Origin: Treponema sp. UBA792
Lineage (GTDB): Bacteria; Spirochaetota; Spirochaetia; Treponematales; Treponemataceae
NCBI GenBank assembly: GCA_002296965.1
Contig: DBIW01000034.1
Location: 82,071-88,056, forward strand
Reading direction: 5' to 3'
DNA length: 5,986 nucleotides
The notes beneath the pieces are model-generated. The model saw only the letters and a list, made by a program, of their open reading frames with translations, made no database searches and had not been told where the DNA came from. The position numbers and the translations under genes are program-made. Shown here piece by piece: positions 1 through 5,986 of this stretch. Position 1 is the first letter of the stretch, and each line of letters opens with the position of its first letter.

Positions 1-153
1 TCCCGCCGTAATATAGGACATTTCCGGGTCATCTCTGCGCATCGATTCCCTTATGGCAGTCACCGCATACTGATGAGGCTGCATGGAGATATGCGACTGC
101 GCGGCGAGCAATGTAGACGCCGAGAACACGGCCGCAATGAGTGTCCTTTTCAT
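1..153 (-). CDS. Unidentified exported protein, N-terminal part only (runs off left edge)
   Basis: Only the first 51 codons lie in the window, and the reading frame stays open to base 1. The ATG at 153-151 overlaps the rseP stop codon by 4 nt (ATGA), and an AGGAG lies 7 nt upstream inside the end of rseP, so the start is well supported. The N-terminus reads MKRTLIAAVFSASTLLAAQ. This is a short basic region followed by a hydrophobic stretch ending in Ala-Ala, typical of a signal peptide with likely cleavage near residue 18. There is no cysteine at the cleavage site, so it is not an obvious lipoprotein. The product is probably periplasmic or outer-membrane. Residues 19-51 are polar and I recognise no family in them. 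In many bacteria bamA follows rseP, but no POTRA-like start is visible here. Function unknown. The gene is real with good confidence; its identity is open. Confidence 0.8.
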   Translation of the reverse strand, partial: MKRTLIAAVFSASTLLAAQSHISMQPHQYAVTAIRESMRRDDPEMSYITAG

Positions 154-1262
154 TTTCCTGCTCCTGTACTTATAAAATAGGATATGTCGCCGGCGAGTCC
201 TATTATGAACACCGCCGCGATAAAGGCCAGTCCGATGAACTGTATGTAATACATGAATTTCGGATTCATCTTTTTTCTTAATACGGTTTCTGCCGCCGCC
301 GCAAGGATAAGGCCGCCGTCCAGCACAGGAACCGGCAGCAGATTCATTATGAAGAGCGACAGGCTTATCACTGCCATCAGGCTGAGCATTCCTACAAGTC
401 CCTGCCTGAATCCTTCCGAAAATCCCTGCTGCACGGCGGTGCCAAGTATGTCTGTGACTCTGGCCGGACCGGACACCGTATTTTTCATCTCCACGCCCCT
501 GAAAAGAATTCCAAGGCTCTTTACCGTCATTATGGCAGTCTCCGCCGATTCAGACAGACCCGCCGCAAGACATCCCGGAAATCCCCTGCGTTCTGCTTCC
601 TTTTCCAGCAGTTCGGACGTGTCGGCGGCGACTCCGATTCTTCCCGTTCCGCTGTCTTTGTCCAGCATGGAATGTACATGGAAGGTCATCATTTCTCCGT
701 TCCTGTCAACCGTTATCTCAAGATTCTCATCCGGCCGGACCGATACCTGTCTTATCACCGCAGAGAAGTCGTCCGTAGTGTGCCCGTTGATTTCCGTTAT
801 CCTGTCGCCGCTTTTTATTCCTGCCGTCTCCGCAGGGCTTTCCGCTCCCTCCGGAATAAGGATCCTGTTGGAATAAGTCCAGTATGTATAGCCTGTGAAG
901 GATATTACGGAATATGCAAGAACCGCGAAAATGAAGTTGAAAAGCGGTCCAGCGAGTCCTATCGCTCCGCGCTTCAGCGGATGAATTCCGTACAGCGAGT
1001 CACCGTCCGCCTCTATGTACGGAAGTTTCTCCTCAAGCGCTCTTGAGAAGTCCTTCTCGCCTTTCATTCCGCAGTATCCTCCGAGAGGAAAAAGAGAGAT
1101 TCTGTAGTCCGTTCCTTTTATTGACCTGTGCAGAAGTACAGGCCCGAAGCCTATGGAGAATGACTCGACCTTCACACCGAAAAATCTTGCGGCCAGAAAA
1201 TGTCCTATCTCATGGAAAAGTATAAGGAAGAAAAGGCATAGAATTCCGTACAGCCATTTCAT
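150..1262 (-). CDS. rseP: RseP/RasP-type site-2 intramembrane zinc metalloprotease
   Basis: This membrane-embedded zinc protease of the M50 (site-2) family cuts transmembrane segments. Known relatives degrade anti-sigma factors or clear leftover signal peptides; the substrate here cannot be told. The HEIGH zinc motif is at residues 17-21 in the first membrane helix (ligands H17 and H21, catalytic E18). The motif GFGP follows at 38-41, AGPLFNF at 104-110 opens the second helix, and the second conserved motif NLLPVPVLDGG is at 307-317 with D315 as the third zinc ligand. A final hydrophobic helix lies at about 339-357. One PDZ domain is visible at about 133-198, with GIKSGDRITEING at 148-160. 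At 370 residues it is shorter than E. coli RseP (about 450 residues, two PDZ domains). The start overlaps the dxr stop by 4 nt, and GGAGG lies 10 nt upstream. The downstream gene also overlaps it by 4 nt, so all three are probably cotranslated. Confidence 0.95.
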   Translation of the reverse strand: MKWLYGILCLFFLILFHEIGHFLAARFFGVKVESFSIGFGPVLLHRSIKGTDYRISLFPLGGYCGMKGEKDFSRALEEKLPYIEADGDSLYGIHPLKRGAIGLAGPLFNFIFAVLAYSVISFTGYTYWTYSNRILIPEGAESPAETAGIKSGDRITEINGHTTDDFSAVIRQVSVRPDENLEITVDRNGEMMTFHVHSMLDKDSGTGRIGVAADTSELLEKEAERRGFPGCLAAGLSESAETAIMTVKSLGILFRGVEMKNTVSGPARVTDILGTAVQQGFSEGFRQGLVGMLSLMAVISLSLFIMNLLPVPVLDGGLILAAAAETVLRKKMNPKFMYYIQFIGLAFIAAVFIIGLAGDISYFISTGAGK

Positions 1263-2347
1263 CCTAGCAGTTCCTCCGCCATTTTTCTTGCGGTCCTGTC
1301 GGCTTCCGCCACTTCATCAAAATCGGACGCGGCTCCGGTCCAGTCAGAGGAAAGCACTGACTCCACAGTCTCCGCTATCGCCGTGAATTTTATCCGTCTG
1401 TCAAGAAAGGCCTGAACCGCGGCCTCGTTGGCGGCGTTGAATGCCGCAGGATATTTTCCTCCGTTTCTGACAGCTCCGAACGCAAGACGCAGCATCGGAA
1501 AGTCATCCGTGCGCGGTCTGTGGAATGACATCGTTGTGTCCATCAGGTCGAAGGGTTTCATGTATGTCTTTCTGTTTTCAGGCCATCTGAGCGCGTTTAT
1601 AATCGGATGCCTCATGTCCGGATCTGAAATCTGCGCGTATAGCATACCGTCATTTGTCCGCACCAGCGAGTGGACCAGGCTCTGCGGATGGACGGCCACC
1701 TCGATTTTTTCAGCGGGCAGACCGAACAGATTCGCCGCCTCTATGACCTCAAGGCCTTTGTTCGCCAGGGTCGCGGAGTCCACCGTTATTTTCCGTCCCA
1801 TTTTCCATGTCGGATGTTCCAACGCCTGCTCTACTGTCACTGACTCAAGCTGCTCCTTTGTGAATGTCCTGAAGGGGCCTCCGCTTGCAGTTATGATTAT
1901 TTCCGATATGCTGGCTGGACCGATTTTCTCGGACAGGCAGAATACCGCGGAATGTTCAGAATCGACAGGGAGAATTTTTGCTCCTGTTTTCGCCGCAAGA
2001 CGCATCACCAGCGGCCCCGCCATTACAATGGTCTCCTTGTTCGCAAGGGCGAGAGGAATTCCGTTCTCAAGCACCGTTACTGACGGCCGGAGTCCTGCGG
2101 CACCGGCGATTCCGTTTACCACTATGTCCGGCCTCGTGATTCCGATGAAGTCCTGCAGAGAGACGGCATCTTCTGACGAGGTGAGCAGGGCGGGGCAGCC
2201 GAATTCAGCCGCATATTTTTCCAGCGCGTCCGCACTTGTATGAGCCTGAATTCCGGATAGACGGAATTCGTCTGGAGTGTTTCTGATTATATCAAGCGTG
2301 TTTGTTCCGATTGAGCCTGTGCAGCCTAAAACCAAGACCCTTTTCAT
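1259..2347 (-). CDS. dxr: 1-deoxy-D-xylulose 5-phosphate reductoisomerase
   Basis: This cytoplasmic enzyme rearranges and reduces 1-deoxy-D-xylulose 5-phosphate to 2-C-methyl-D-erythritol 4-phosphate using NADPH. It is the committed step of the MEP isoprenoid pathway and the target of fosmidomycin. The NADPH-binding loop is GCTGSIG at residues 8-14, with Cys where Ser is usual. LANKET is at 101-106. Metal ligands are D129 and E131 (VDSEHS) and E200 in SATLANKGLE (191-200). The substrate-binding residues S155 (ASGGPFR), H178 (HPTW), S191, N196 and K197 are all present. HPQSLVHS (220-227), PDMRHP (243-248) and NAANEA (304-309) complete the family pattern. The length of 362 residues is slightly below the usual 380-400, with no missing motif. 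AGGA lies 8 nt before the ATG. A 27 nt gap separates it from cdsA, and it overlaps rseP by 4 nt. Its pathway supplies isopentenyl diphosphate to UppS, encoded two genes upstream. Confidence 0.98.
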   Translation of the reverse strand: MKRVLVLGCTGSIGTNTLDIIRNTPDEFRLSGIQAHTSADALEKYAAEFGCPALLTSSEDAVSLQDFIGITRPDIVVNGIAGAAGLRPSVTVLENGIPLALANKETIVMAGPLVMRLAAKTGAKILPVDSEHSAVFCLSEKIGPASISEIIITASGGPFRTFTKEQLESVTVEQALEHPTWKMGRKITVDSATLANKGLEVIEAANLFGLPAEKIEVAVHPQSLVHSLVRTNDGMLYAQISDPDMRHPIINALRWPENRKTYMKPFDLMDTTMSFHRPRTDDFPMLRLAFGAVRNGGKYPAAFNAANEAAVQAFLDRRIKFTAIAETVESVLSSDWTGAASDFDEVAEADRTARKMAEELLG

Positions 2348-2374
2348 ATTTCTGTTCCTGAGCCAGCTCTGATA

Positions 2375-3214
2375 TTAGGAATAAAGGAAGTGTATGCAGA
2401 CATAATATACCGGAGCCGCCACGACCAGAGAGTCGATGGAGTCAAGCACTCCTCCACGTCCCGGAATCATTTTTCCGCTGTCCTTGCAGTTTGCGGATCG
2501 CTTGAAGACCGACTCTATCAGGTCTCCTGTTATTCCTGTCACGGATGTCGTAAAGCCGAGAAGTATGATTCTCCAGACCTCGCCTTCAAAAATTTCCGGG
2601 AAGATGTACCATGCAAGAATTCCGCAGAGAACCGATGCCGCTGTTCCTCCCGCAAATCCTGCGATGCTCTTGTTCGGACTTGCTGCGACAATTCCGCGGT
2701 TTCCTTTTCCGAACAGATTTCCGAAAAGCCATGCCGCGGAGTCGCACATGAAGACGAACAGAAAATACATCGCGATAAAATATACGGAATCATCAAGGAC
2801 TGTCATCCTGGATATGAACGTGATCAGCAGTCCGCAGTAGAATACAACCAGAACTGAAAGCGCGATTCTTTTCAGGGAGTCCTCGAAAGTCCTCTGGGTC
2901 AAGGTTTCATATCCCATCATGAATATTACGGCCAGCACGAAAATCCAAGGCACAATCTCAAGCGAGAGCCCGAGTATCGCAAATATATATGAAAGGAGGG
3001 GAAGGGCGGACGTCAGGGCGATGAGAAGCCCCTTCGGCATCAGCCTGAATCCTGCGCAGGTCAGCATGTCGTGGAATTCATTGCAGCCGAACGCCGAGAA
3101 AGCCACTATCATAAGGTTCAACGGAAGATGATTGTACATATCAAGAAAAACAACGGCCAGAACAACCGGAATTCCTATGAAGAATGTCATAAGTCTCTGT
3201 GCTGTCTTATTCAT
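2375..3214 (-). CDS. cdsA: Phosphatidate cytidylyltransferase (CDP-diglyceride synthase)
   Basis: This integral membrane enzyme joins CTP and phosphatidic acid to give CDP-diacylglycerol, the branch-point precursor of bacterial phospholipids. The protein has 279 residues, close to the family norm, and is strongly hydrophobic, with roughly seven or eight likely membrane segments (about 10-26, 61-80, 84-103, 117-137, 146-166, 190-208 and 262-277 are clearest). Conserved features are CDSAAWLFGNLFGK (157-170), SPNKSIAG (179-186), GDLIESVFKR (230-239) and the C-terminal CDS signature starting KDSGK at 244-248. The signature deviates at two usual positions: R253 replaces His in PGHGG, and S259 replaces Arg in LDR. 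The aspartates D245, D258 and D261 are retained, so activity is expected. The start shares ATGA with the uppS stop, and GGGAG lies 7 nt before the ATG. Spacing to dxr is 27 nt. Confidence 0.95.
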   Translation of the reverse strand: MNKTAQRLMTFFIGIPVVLAVVFLDMYNHLPLNLMIVAFSAFGCNEFHDMLTCAGFRLMPKGLLIALTSALPLLSYIFAILGLSLEIVPWIFVLAVIFMMGYETLTQRTFEDSLKRIALSVLVVFYCGLLITFISRMTVLDDSVYFIAMYFLFVFMCDSAAWLFGNLFGKGNRGIVAASPNKSIAGFAGGTAASVLCGILAWYIFPEIFEGEVWRIILLGFTTSVTGITGDLIESVFKRSANCKDSGKMIPGRGGVLDSIDSLVVAAPVYYVCIHFLYS

Positions 3215-3948
3215 TTTTCAGCTCCCGTTCTCTCTGTGCAGACTGATTTCTCCGCTCCGAATCTTCTGTTTCTATGCTTATATTCTTCTATATTGTTTAT
3301 GAATTCTTCCGGCGAATAGTCGGGCCATAGCGTTCCTGTGTATATATGCTCCGCGTACGGAATATGCCACAGAAGATAATTGCTGAGCCTGAATTCCCCG
3401 CCTGTCCGTATCAGCAGATCCACATCAGGATAGTCCGGTATGTCAAGAAAACCGCTGAAAATATCTTCCGTGAGCGATTCTGCTGGAATTCCTGAACTGA
3501 TGGCTTTTCTGGCTCCCCTCAGAATCTCGTCCCTGCCACCGTAATTTATTGCAAGATTCAGCGTCAGGCCGTTGAATCCGGCCGTGGACTCTTCCGCGGC
3601 TTTTATGTCGCGCAGAACCTGCTGGGGCAGACCGTCCGGATTTCCTATGTGCCTGACCCTGATTCCGTTTTTCCGGTAGAAGTCGAATTCCGCCACAAGG
3701 TGGGTGTGTATCAGGTTCATCAGAAATCCCACCTCCTCCTGGGCCCGTCTCCAGTTCTCCGTTGAAAACACATAAAGAGTGACGCACTTTATCCCAAGAT
3801 CTGCGGCAGTCCGTACTATCGTCTTGGCAGTTTTGAGTCCTTCCTTATGTCCTGCGGTGCGTGACAAATTCCGCTTGGTAGCCCATCTTCCGTTGCCGTC
3901 CATTGTTATCGCCACGTGGGCAGGAAGAGATTTCTTGTCCAGAGCCAT
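3211..3948 (-). CDS. uppS: Isoprenyl transferase, undecaprenyl diphosphate synthase type
   Basis: This is a cis-prenyltransferase that condenses isopentenyl diphosphate units onto farnesyl diphosphate, making the C55 lipid carrier used for peptidoglycan and surface polysaccharide assembly. It is cytoplasmic and membrane-associated. The diphosphate-binding motif MDGNGRWA is at residues 16-23, with catalytic D17 and with R21 and W22. R30 and H34 (GHKEG) follow, then FSTENW at 61-66, NYGGRDEI at 135-142, RTGGEFRLSNYLLW at 181-194 and E200 (PYAE), which matches the magnesium-binding Glu of E. coli UppS. The length of 245 residues is normal. The ATG overlaps the frr stop by one base (TGATG). The only purine-rich stretch, AAGGAAA at 3968-3962, is 13 nt away and poorly spaced, so translation probably depends on ribosomes finishing frr. 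The stop overlaps cdsA by 4 nt. Product chain length is inferred from the family, not visible in the sequence. Confidence 0.96.
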   Translation of the reverse strand: MALDKKSLPAHVAITMDGNGRWATKRNLSRTAGHKEGLKTAKTIVRTAADLGIKCVTLYVFSTENWRRAQEEVGFLMNLIHTHLVAEFDFYRKNGIRVRHIGNPDGLPQQVLRDIKAAEESTAGFNGLTLNLAINYGGRDEILRGARKAISSGIPAESLTEDIFSGFLDIPDYPDVDLLIRTGGEFRLSNYLLWHIPYAEHIYTGTLWPDYSPEEFINNIEEYKHRNRRFGAEKSVCTERTGAEK

Positions 3949-4493
3949 CAGTTCTGAAGAATTTCCTTTTCCTTGGATTCGTATATCTTGTTTATTTCTT
4001 CTATAAATTTATCCGTCAGCTTCTGAAGTTTCTCGGTCTCCTGCTTGAGTCCGTCCTCGGTAAGCTCGCCGGCTTTCTGCTGTTTCTTGAGCTCGTCATT
4101 TCCGTCACGGCGGATATTACGTATAGCGGTTCTTGAATTCTCCGCGATGCCCTTTGTCTGTTTTACAAGTTCCTTCCTGCGGTCAGCGGTCAGCGGCGGA
4201 ATTGATATGCGTATCACCTTTCCGTCATTTGACGGGTTCAGTCCCAGAGCCGCGACCTGAATCGCCTTCTCTATCTCGCTGATGAGGGATTTGTCGAACG
4301 GCTGTATTATCACTGACCTTGCCTCAGGAATGGACACTGTAGCTACCTGATTCAGCGGCGATTTTGTGCCGTAGTAGTCAACGCGGACCTTGTCGAAAAT
4401 AGCCGCGCTTGCGCGTCCGGTTCTTATGGAATTCAATGATTCCCTGAGCGCAGAAATTGTTTTTTCCATACGTGTTTCTGATGATTCAGCCAT
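3948..4493 (-). CDS. frr: Ribosome recycling factor (RRF)
   Basis: RRF works with EF-G to split the post-termination ribosome so that subunits can be reused. The protein has 181 residues (about 185 is usual) and begins MAESSETRMEKTI. Recognised family features are RTGRASAAIFDKV (starting near residue 24), the segment NPSNDGKVIRISIPPLT with RRKELVK after it, and RNIRRDGND, which holds the conserved arginines of domain I. The C-terminal third is a charged helical region rich in Lys and Glu. I chose the ATG at 4493-4491 because GGAG sits 6 nt upstream and because homologues start here. The frame stays open to an ATG at 4634, but those extra 47 codons would run through the terminator hairpin and into tsf and do not resemble RRF. 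The stop overlaps the uppS start by one base. It follows tsf after 88 nt, with no pyrH between them. Confidence 0.97.
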   Translation of the reverse strand: MAESSETRMEKTISALRESLNSIRTGRASAAIFDKVRVDYYGTKSPLNQVATVSIPEARSVIIQPFDKSLISEIEKAIQVAALGLNPSNDGKVIRISIPPLTADRRKELVKQTKGIAENSRTAIRNIRRDGNDELKKQQKAGELTEDGLKQETEKLQKLTDKFIEEINKIYESKEKEILQN

Positions 4494-4499
4494 TTTTAT

Positions 4500-4505
4500 C
4501 TCCAA
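4500..4505 (-). promoter_or_regulatory. Ribosome binding site that fixes the frr start
   Basis: The minus strand reads TTGGAG here, followed by six bases and then ATG at 4493. It is the only good Shine-Dalgarno match in the tsf-frr gap. It lies after the terminator-like hairpin, so a ribosome on a read-through or internally started transcript would begin here and not at the far upstream ATG. Confidence 0.8.
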
Positions 4506-4532
4506 TAAAAGTAATTGTCGTGCTTCTGCTGT

Positions 4533-4569
4533 AAAAGAATCCGCACCCGCCGTTGCCGGAGAGTGCGGA
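4533..4569 (-). terminator. Intrinsic terminator or attenuator between tsf and frr
   Basis: On the minus strand, bases 4569-4540 form a hairpin: TCCGCAC pairs with GTGCGGA, and the stem continues inward with one G-U pair, one C-G pair, one mismatch and three G-C/C-G pairs. That gives 13 stem positions closed by the stable tetraloop GCAA (4556-4553). The sequence TTCTTTT follows at once (4539-4533). This is the classic layout of a rho-independent terminator for transcripts coming from rpsB-tsf, and it starts 12 nt after the tsf stop codon. The frr-to-rseP genes point the same way with no clear promoter in the 40 nt that follow, so I infer partial termination that lowers expression of the downstream genes. 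On the plus strand no T tract follows the hairpin, so it is one-directional. Confidence 0.75.
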
Positions 4570-4581
4570 CAGAACTTAAGT

Positions 4582-5418
4582 CTACTGTTTTCCGAGAACA
4601 AAAAGGACAATCCGTCCGAATTCAAGTTTCGCACCGGCCTCTTTGCCTATTTCGGCAAGCTTGGCTGATACGGTTTTCTTGTCATCCTTGACGAACATCT
4701 GATCCTCAAAGCAGATTTCGGCAAGGTGCTTTTTTATCTTGCCCTGAAGAATTCCGGCCCTGACATTCTCAGGTTTTGACGCCATCTTCTCGTCCTGATC
4801 CATCTGTGCCTTGAATATTTCCGTCTGCTCGTCAATGTATGACTGCGGAACATCTTTCTGTGAGATGTAAGCCGGCGTGAATGCCACCATGTGAAGACAG
4901 CAGTCGTATGCGAACTGCTTTACGATGTCGGCATCGGATCCGTTTACGACCACTACGGCGCCGGTCTTTTTGTCGCTGTGGACATAAGACGCTCCGGCTG
5001 AACCTGCCGGGACATCAATCACCTCGACGCGGCTTACGTTCATGTTCTCGCGGATTTTCACCGCAAGTTCCTTTATCAGATCCTGATGTTCCTGCTCCAC
5101 CTTCGTGTAGCCTTTTTCAATGGTCACATCAAGCATTTTCTCACCGAGAGCGACAAAATCAACGTTGTTCGCAACGAAGTCCGTCTCGCATGTCATCTCC
5201 ACCGCGACGATTCTGTCTCCGTTGCGGCGGATAAAGAGCCTGCCCTCCGCCGTGGCGCGGTCGGAACGTTTTGCGACCGCCGCAAGGCCTTTTTCCTTGA
5301 GCAGCTTCTCCGCCTCCGCAATATCTCCGTTGCAATCTGTAAGGGCCTTCTTACATTCCATCATTCCGGCTCCGGTTTTCTCGCGCAGAGCCTTAACATC
5401 AGCAGCTGTGATTGCCAT
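4582..5418 (-). CDS. tsf: Translation elongation factor Ts
   Basis: EF-Ts is the guanine-nucleotide exchange factor that reloads EF-Tu with GTP during protein synthesis in the cytoplasm. The N-terminal UBA-like domain is clear: residues 1-45 contain LREKTGAGMMECKKAL (11-26), the usual EF-Ts signature. The EF-Tu-contacting motif TDFVANN is at 79-85 (the T-D-F-V of other EF-Ts proteins). The rest forms the core domain, ending with the conserved hydrophobic strand near FGRIVLFVLG. The length of 278 residues is close to the E. coli protein (about 283). The ATG at 5418 lies 2 nt after the rpsB stop, with AAGGA 6 nt upstream inside the end of rpsB, so the two are very likely coupled. The stop codon TAG is followed 12 nt later by the terminator-like hairpin, which marks a natural end to the rpsB-tsf transcript. 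Confidence 0.98.
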   Translation of the reverse strand: MAITAADVKALREKTGAGMMECKKALTDCNGDIAEAEKLLKEKGLAAVAKRSDRATAEGRLFIRRNGDRIVAVEMTCETDFVANNVDFVALGEKMLDVTIEKGYTKVEQEHQDLIKELAVKIRENMNVSRVEVIDVPAGSAGASYVHSDKKTGAVVVVNGSDADIVKQFAYDCCLHMVAFTPAYISQKDVPQSYIDEQTEIFKAQMDQDEKMASKPENVRAGILQGKIKKHLAEICFEDQMFVKDDKKTVSAKLAEIGKEAGAKLEFGRIVLFVLGKQ

Positions 5419-5420
5419 AA

Positions 5421-5986
5421 TCAGTCCTTGTAAATTTTGTCTTCGTCGATGAGGCTGTCCCTTTCGTCGGCCTCAGCGTCTTCTTCTTTTATTTCTGTCG
5501 GCTGGTAGTTCGAGTAGTCAACAATCTCCTCGTCCTCGTTTTTGATGGCGGCATCGGTCTGAATTCCCTCATCGTCATCGTTGAGAGTCTCAAGAATCTT
5601 GAGTCCGGTCTCATTGTCCGCCTCGATGACCGCATTTGCGATGATTGAGGTGAAAAGTGAGATCGCGCGGATCGCATCATCATTTCCCGGAATGGGGAAG
5701 TCGATTCCCTCCGGATTGCAGTTTGTGTCCACAACGGCAATAATCGGAATCCCCATGCGGCGCGCCTCTGCCACGGCGATCTGCTCCTTGTGGGTGTCGA
5801 TGATGAAAATGGCGCCCGGAAGCTCCTTCATCTCCTTGATTCCGCCGAGATTTTTCTCAAGCTTCGCCTTTTCCTTCTGGAGGGCGGAAACTTCTTTTTT
5901 CGTGAGATTATCGAAAGTTCCGTCAATCTCCATCTTCTCTATCTTTTTGAGTCTCTGAAGTGATTTTTTGATTGTAGAGAAGTTTG
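5421..5986 (-). CDS. rpsB: 30S ribosomal protein S2, 5' end missing (runs off right edge)
   Basis: S2 binds late to the 30S subunit, near S1, and is needed for translation initiation. The frame is open to the right edge, giving 188 codons here and no start; the first visible residues, [20 protein letters not shown], match S2 from roughly residue 105 of the E. coli protein. The internal ATG at 5933 is therefore not the start. Recognisable S2 features follow: [29 protein letters not shown], then [17 protein letters not shown] and [12 protein letters not shown]. The last 63 residues, from ETGLKIL to the end, form an acidic tail with about 24 Asp or Glu against 6 Lys or Arg. This extends beyond the usual S2 fold. 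tsf starts 2 nt after the stop, the near-universal rpsB-tsf pairing. The promoter and any leader regulation lie outside the window. Confidence 0.97.
   Translation of the reverse strand, partial: NFSTIKKSLQRLKKIEKMEIDGTFDNLTKKEVSALQKEKAKLEKNLGGIKEMKELPGAIFIIDTHKEQIAVAEARRMGIPIIAVVDTNCNPEGIDFPIPGNDDAIRAISLFTSIIANAVIEADNETGLKILETLNDDDEGIQTDAAIKNEDEEIVDYSNYQPTEIKEEDAEADERDSLIDEDKIYKD

Noticed and set aside
253..876. Long open frame on the plus strand opposite rseP
   Set aside because: It lies wholly antisense to a gene with clear motifs, has Ser- and Pro-rich composition typical of a reverse-strand shadow, and resembles no family.
1428..2243. 271-codon open frame on the plus strand opposite dxr
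   Set aside because: dxr is complete with all active-site residues on the other strand; the antisense frame has no recognisable domain and is explained by codon bias of dxr.
2360..2369. Small inverted repeat GAGCTGGCTC in the cdsA-dxr gap
   Set aside because: Only four base pairs with a two-base loop and no T tract, too weak to be a terminator or a supported operator.
4505..4535. Possible promoter for frr (TTTACA, 16 nt, TACTTT) just after the hairpin
   Set aside because: The -10 match is poor (3 of 6), and transcription would start almost on the ribosome binding site; chance similarity is more likely.
1..5986. Search for CRISPR arrays, insertion sequences, tRNA genes or a defence or other novel system
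   Set aside because: No direct repeat arrays, transposase, recombinase or tRNA-like folds were seen; nearly all bases belong to conserved housekeeping genes in a known order.

Overview
The window is a dense run of eight genes, all on the minus strand, so it reads right to left. It begins inside rpsB at the right edge and continues tsf, frr, uppS, cdsA, dxr, rseP, then the first codons of an unidentified exported protein at the left edge. Everything recognisable is core housekeeping. There is no mobile element, CRISPR array, tRNA or rRNA, and no gene-free stretch longer than about 90 bases.

The gene order suggests a spirochaete of the Treponema group. In many bacteria pyrH lies between tsf and frr; here it is missing. 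From memory, the order rpsB-tsf-frr-uppS-cdsA-dxr-rseP without pyrH is the one in Treponema pallidum. The protein sequences and the roughly 50% GC content fit, but the species cannot be named from this window.

Right part (about 4494-5986): rpsB (ribosomal protein S2, 5' end outside the window, with a long acidic C-terminal tail) and tsf (EF-Ts) are 2 nt apart. After tsf stands a convincing intrinsic-terminator-like hairpin (4533-4569) with a GCAA loop and a T-rich tail. It separates the two highly expressed translation genes from the rest and may act as a partial terminator.

Left part (1-4493): frr (ribosome recycling factor) is followed by four envelope and isoprenoid genes. Dxr makes MEP, the first committed intermediate of the MEP pathway to isopentenyl diphosphate. 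UppS uses isopentenyl diphosphate to build the undecaprenyl carrier for cell-wall synthesis. CdsA makes CDP-diacylglycerol for phospholipids, and RseP is a membrane site-2 protease. Four of the five junctions from frr to the left-edge gene overlap by 1 or 4 nt (TGATG or ATGA); the exception is a 27 nt gap between cdsA and dxr. The set therefore looks like one translationally coupled operon. The left-edge gene starts inside the rseP stop codon and encodes a signal peptide; it is the least explained part of the window.

I found no novel biological system. The points most worth a second look are the tsf-frr hairpin, the unidentified exported protein coupled to rseP, the S2 acidic tail, variant residues in the CdsA signature, and a strong excess of GAATTC sites.
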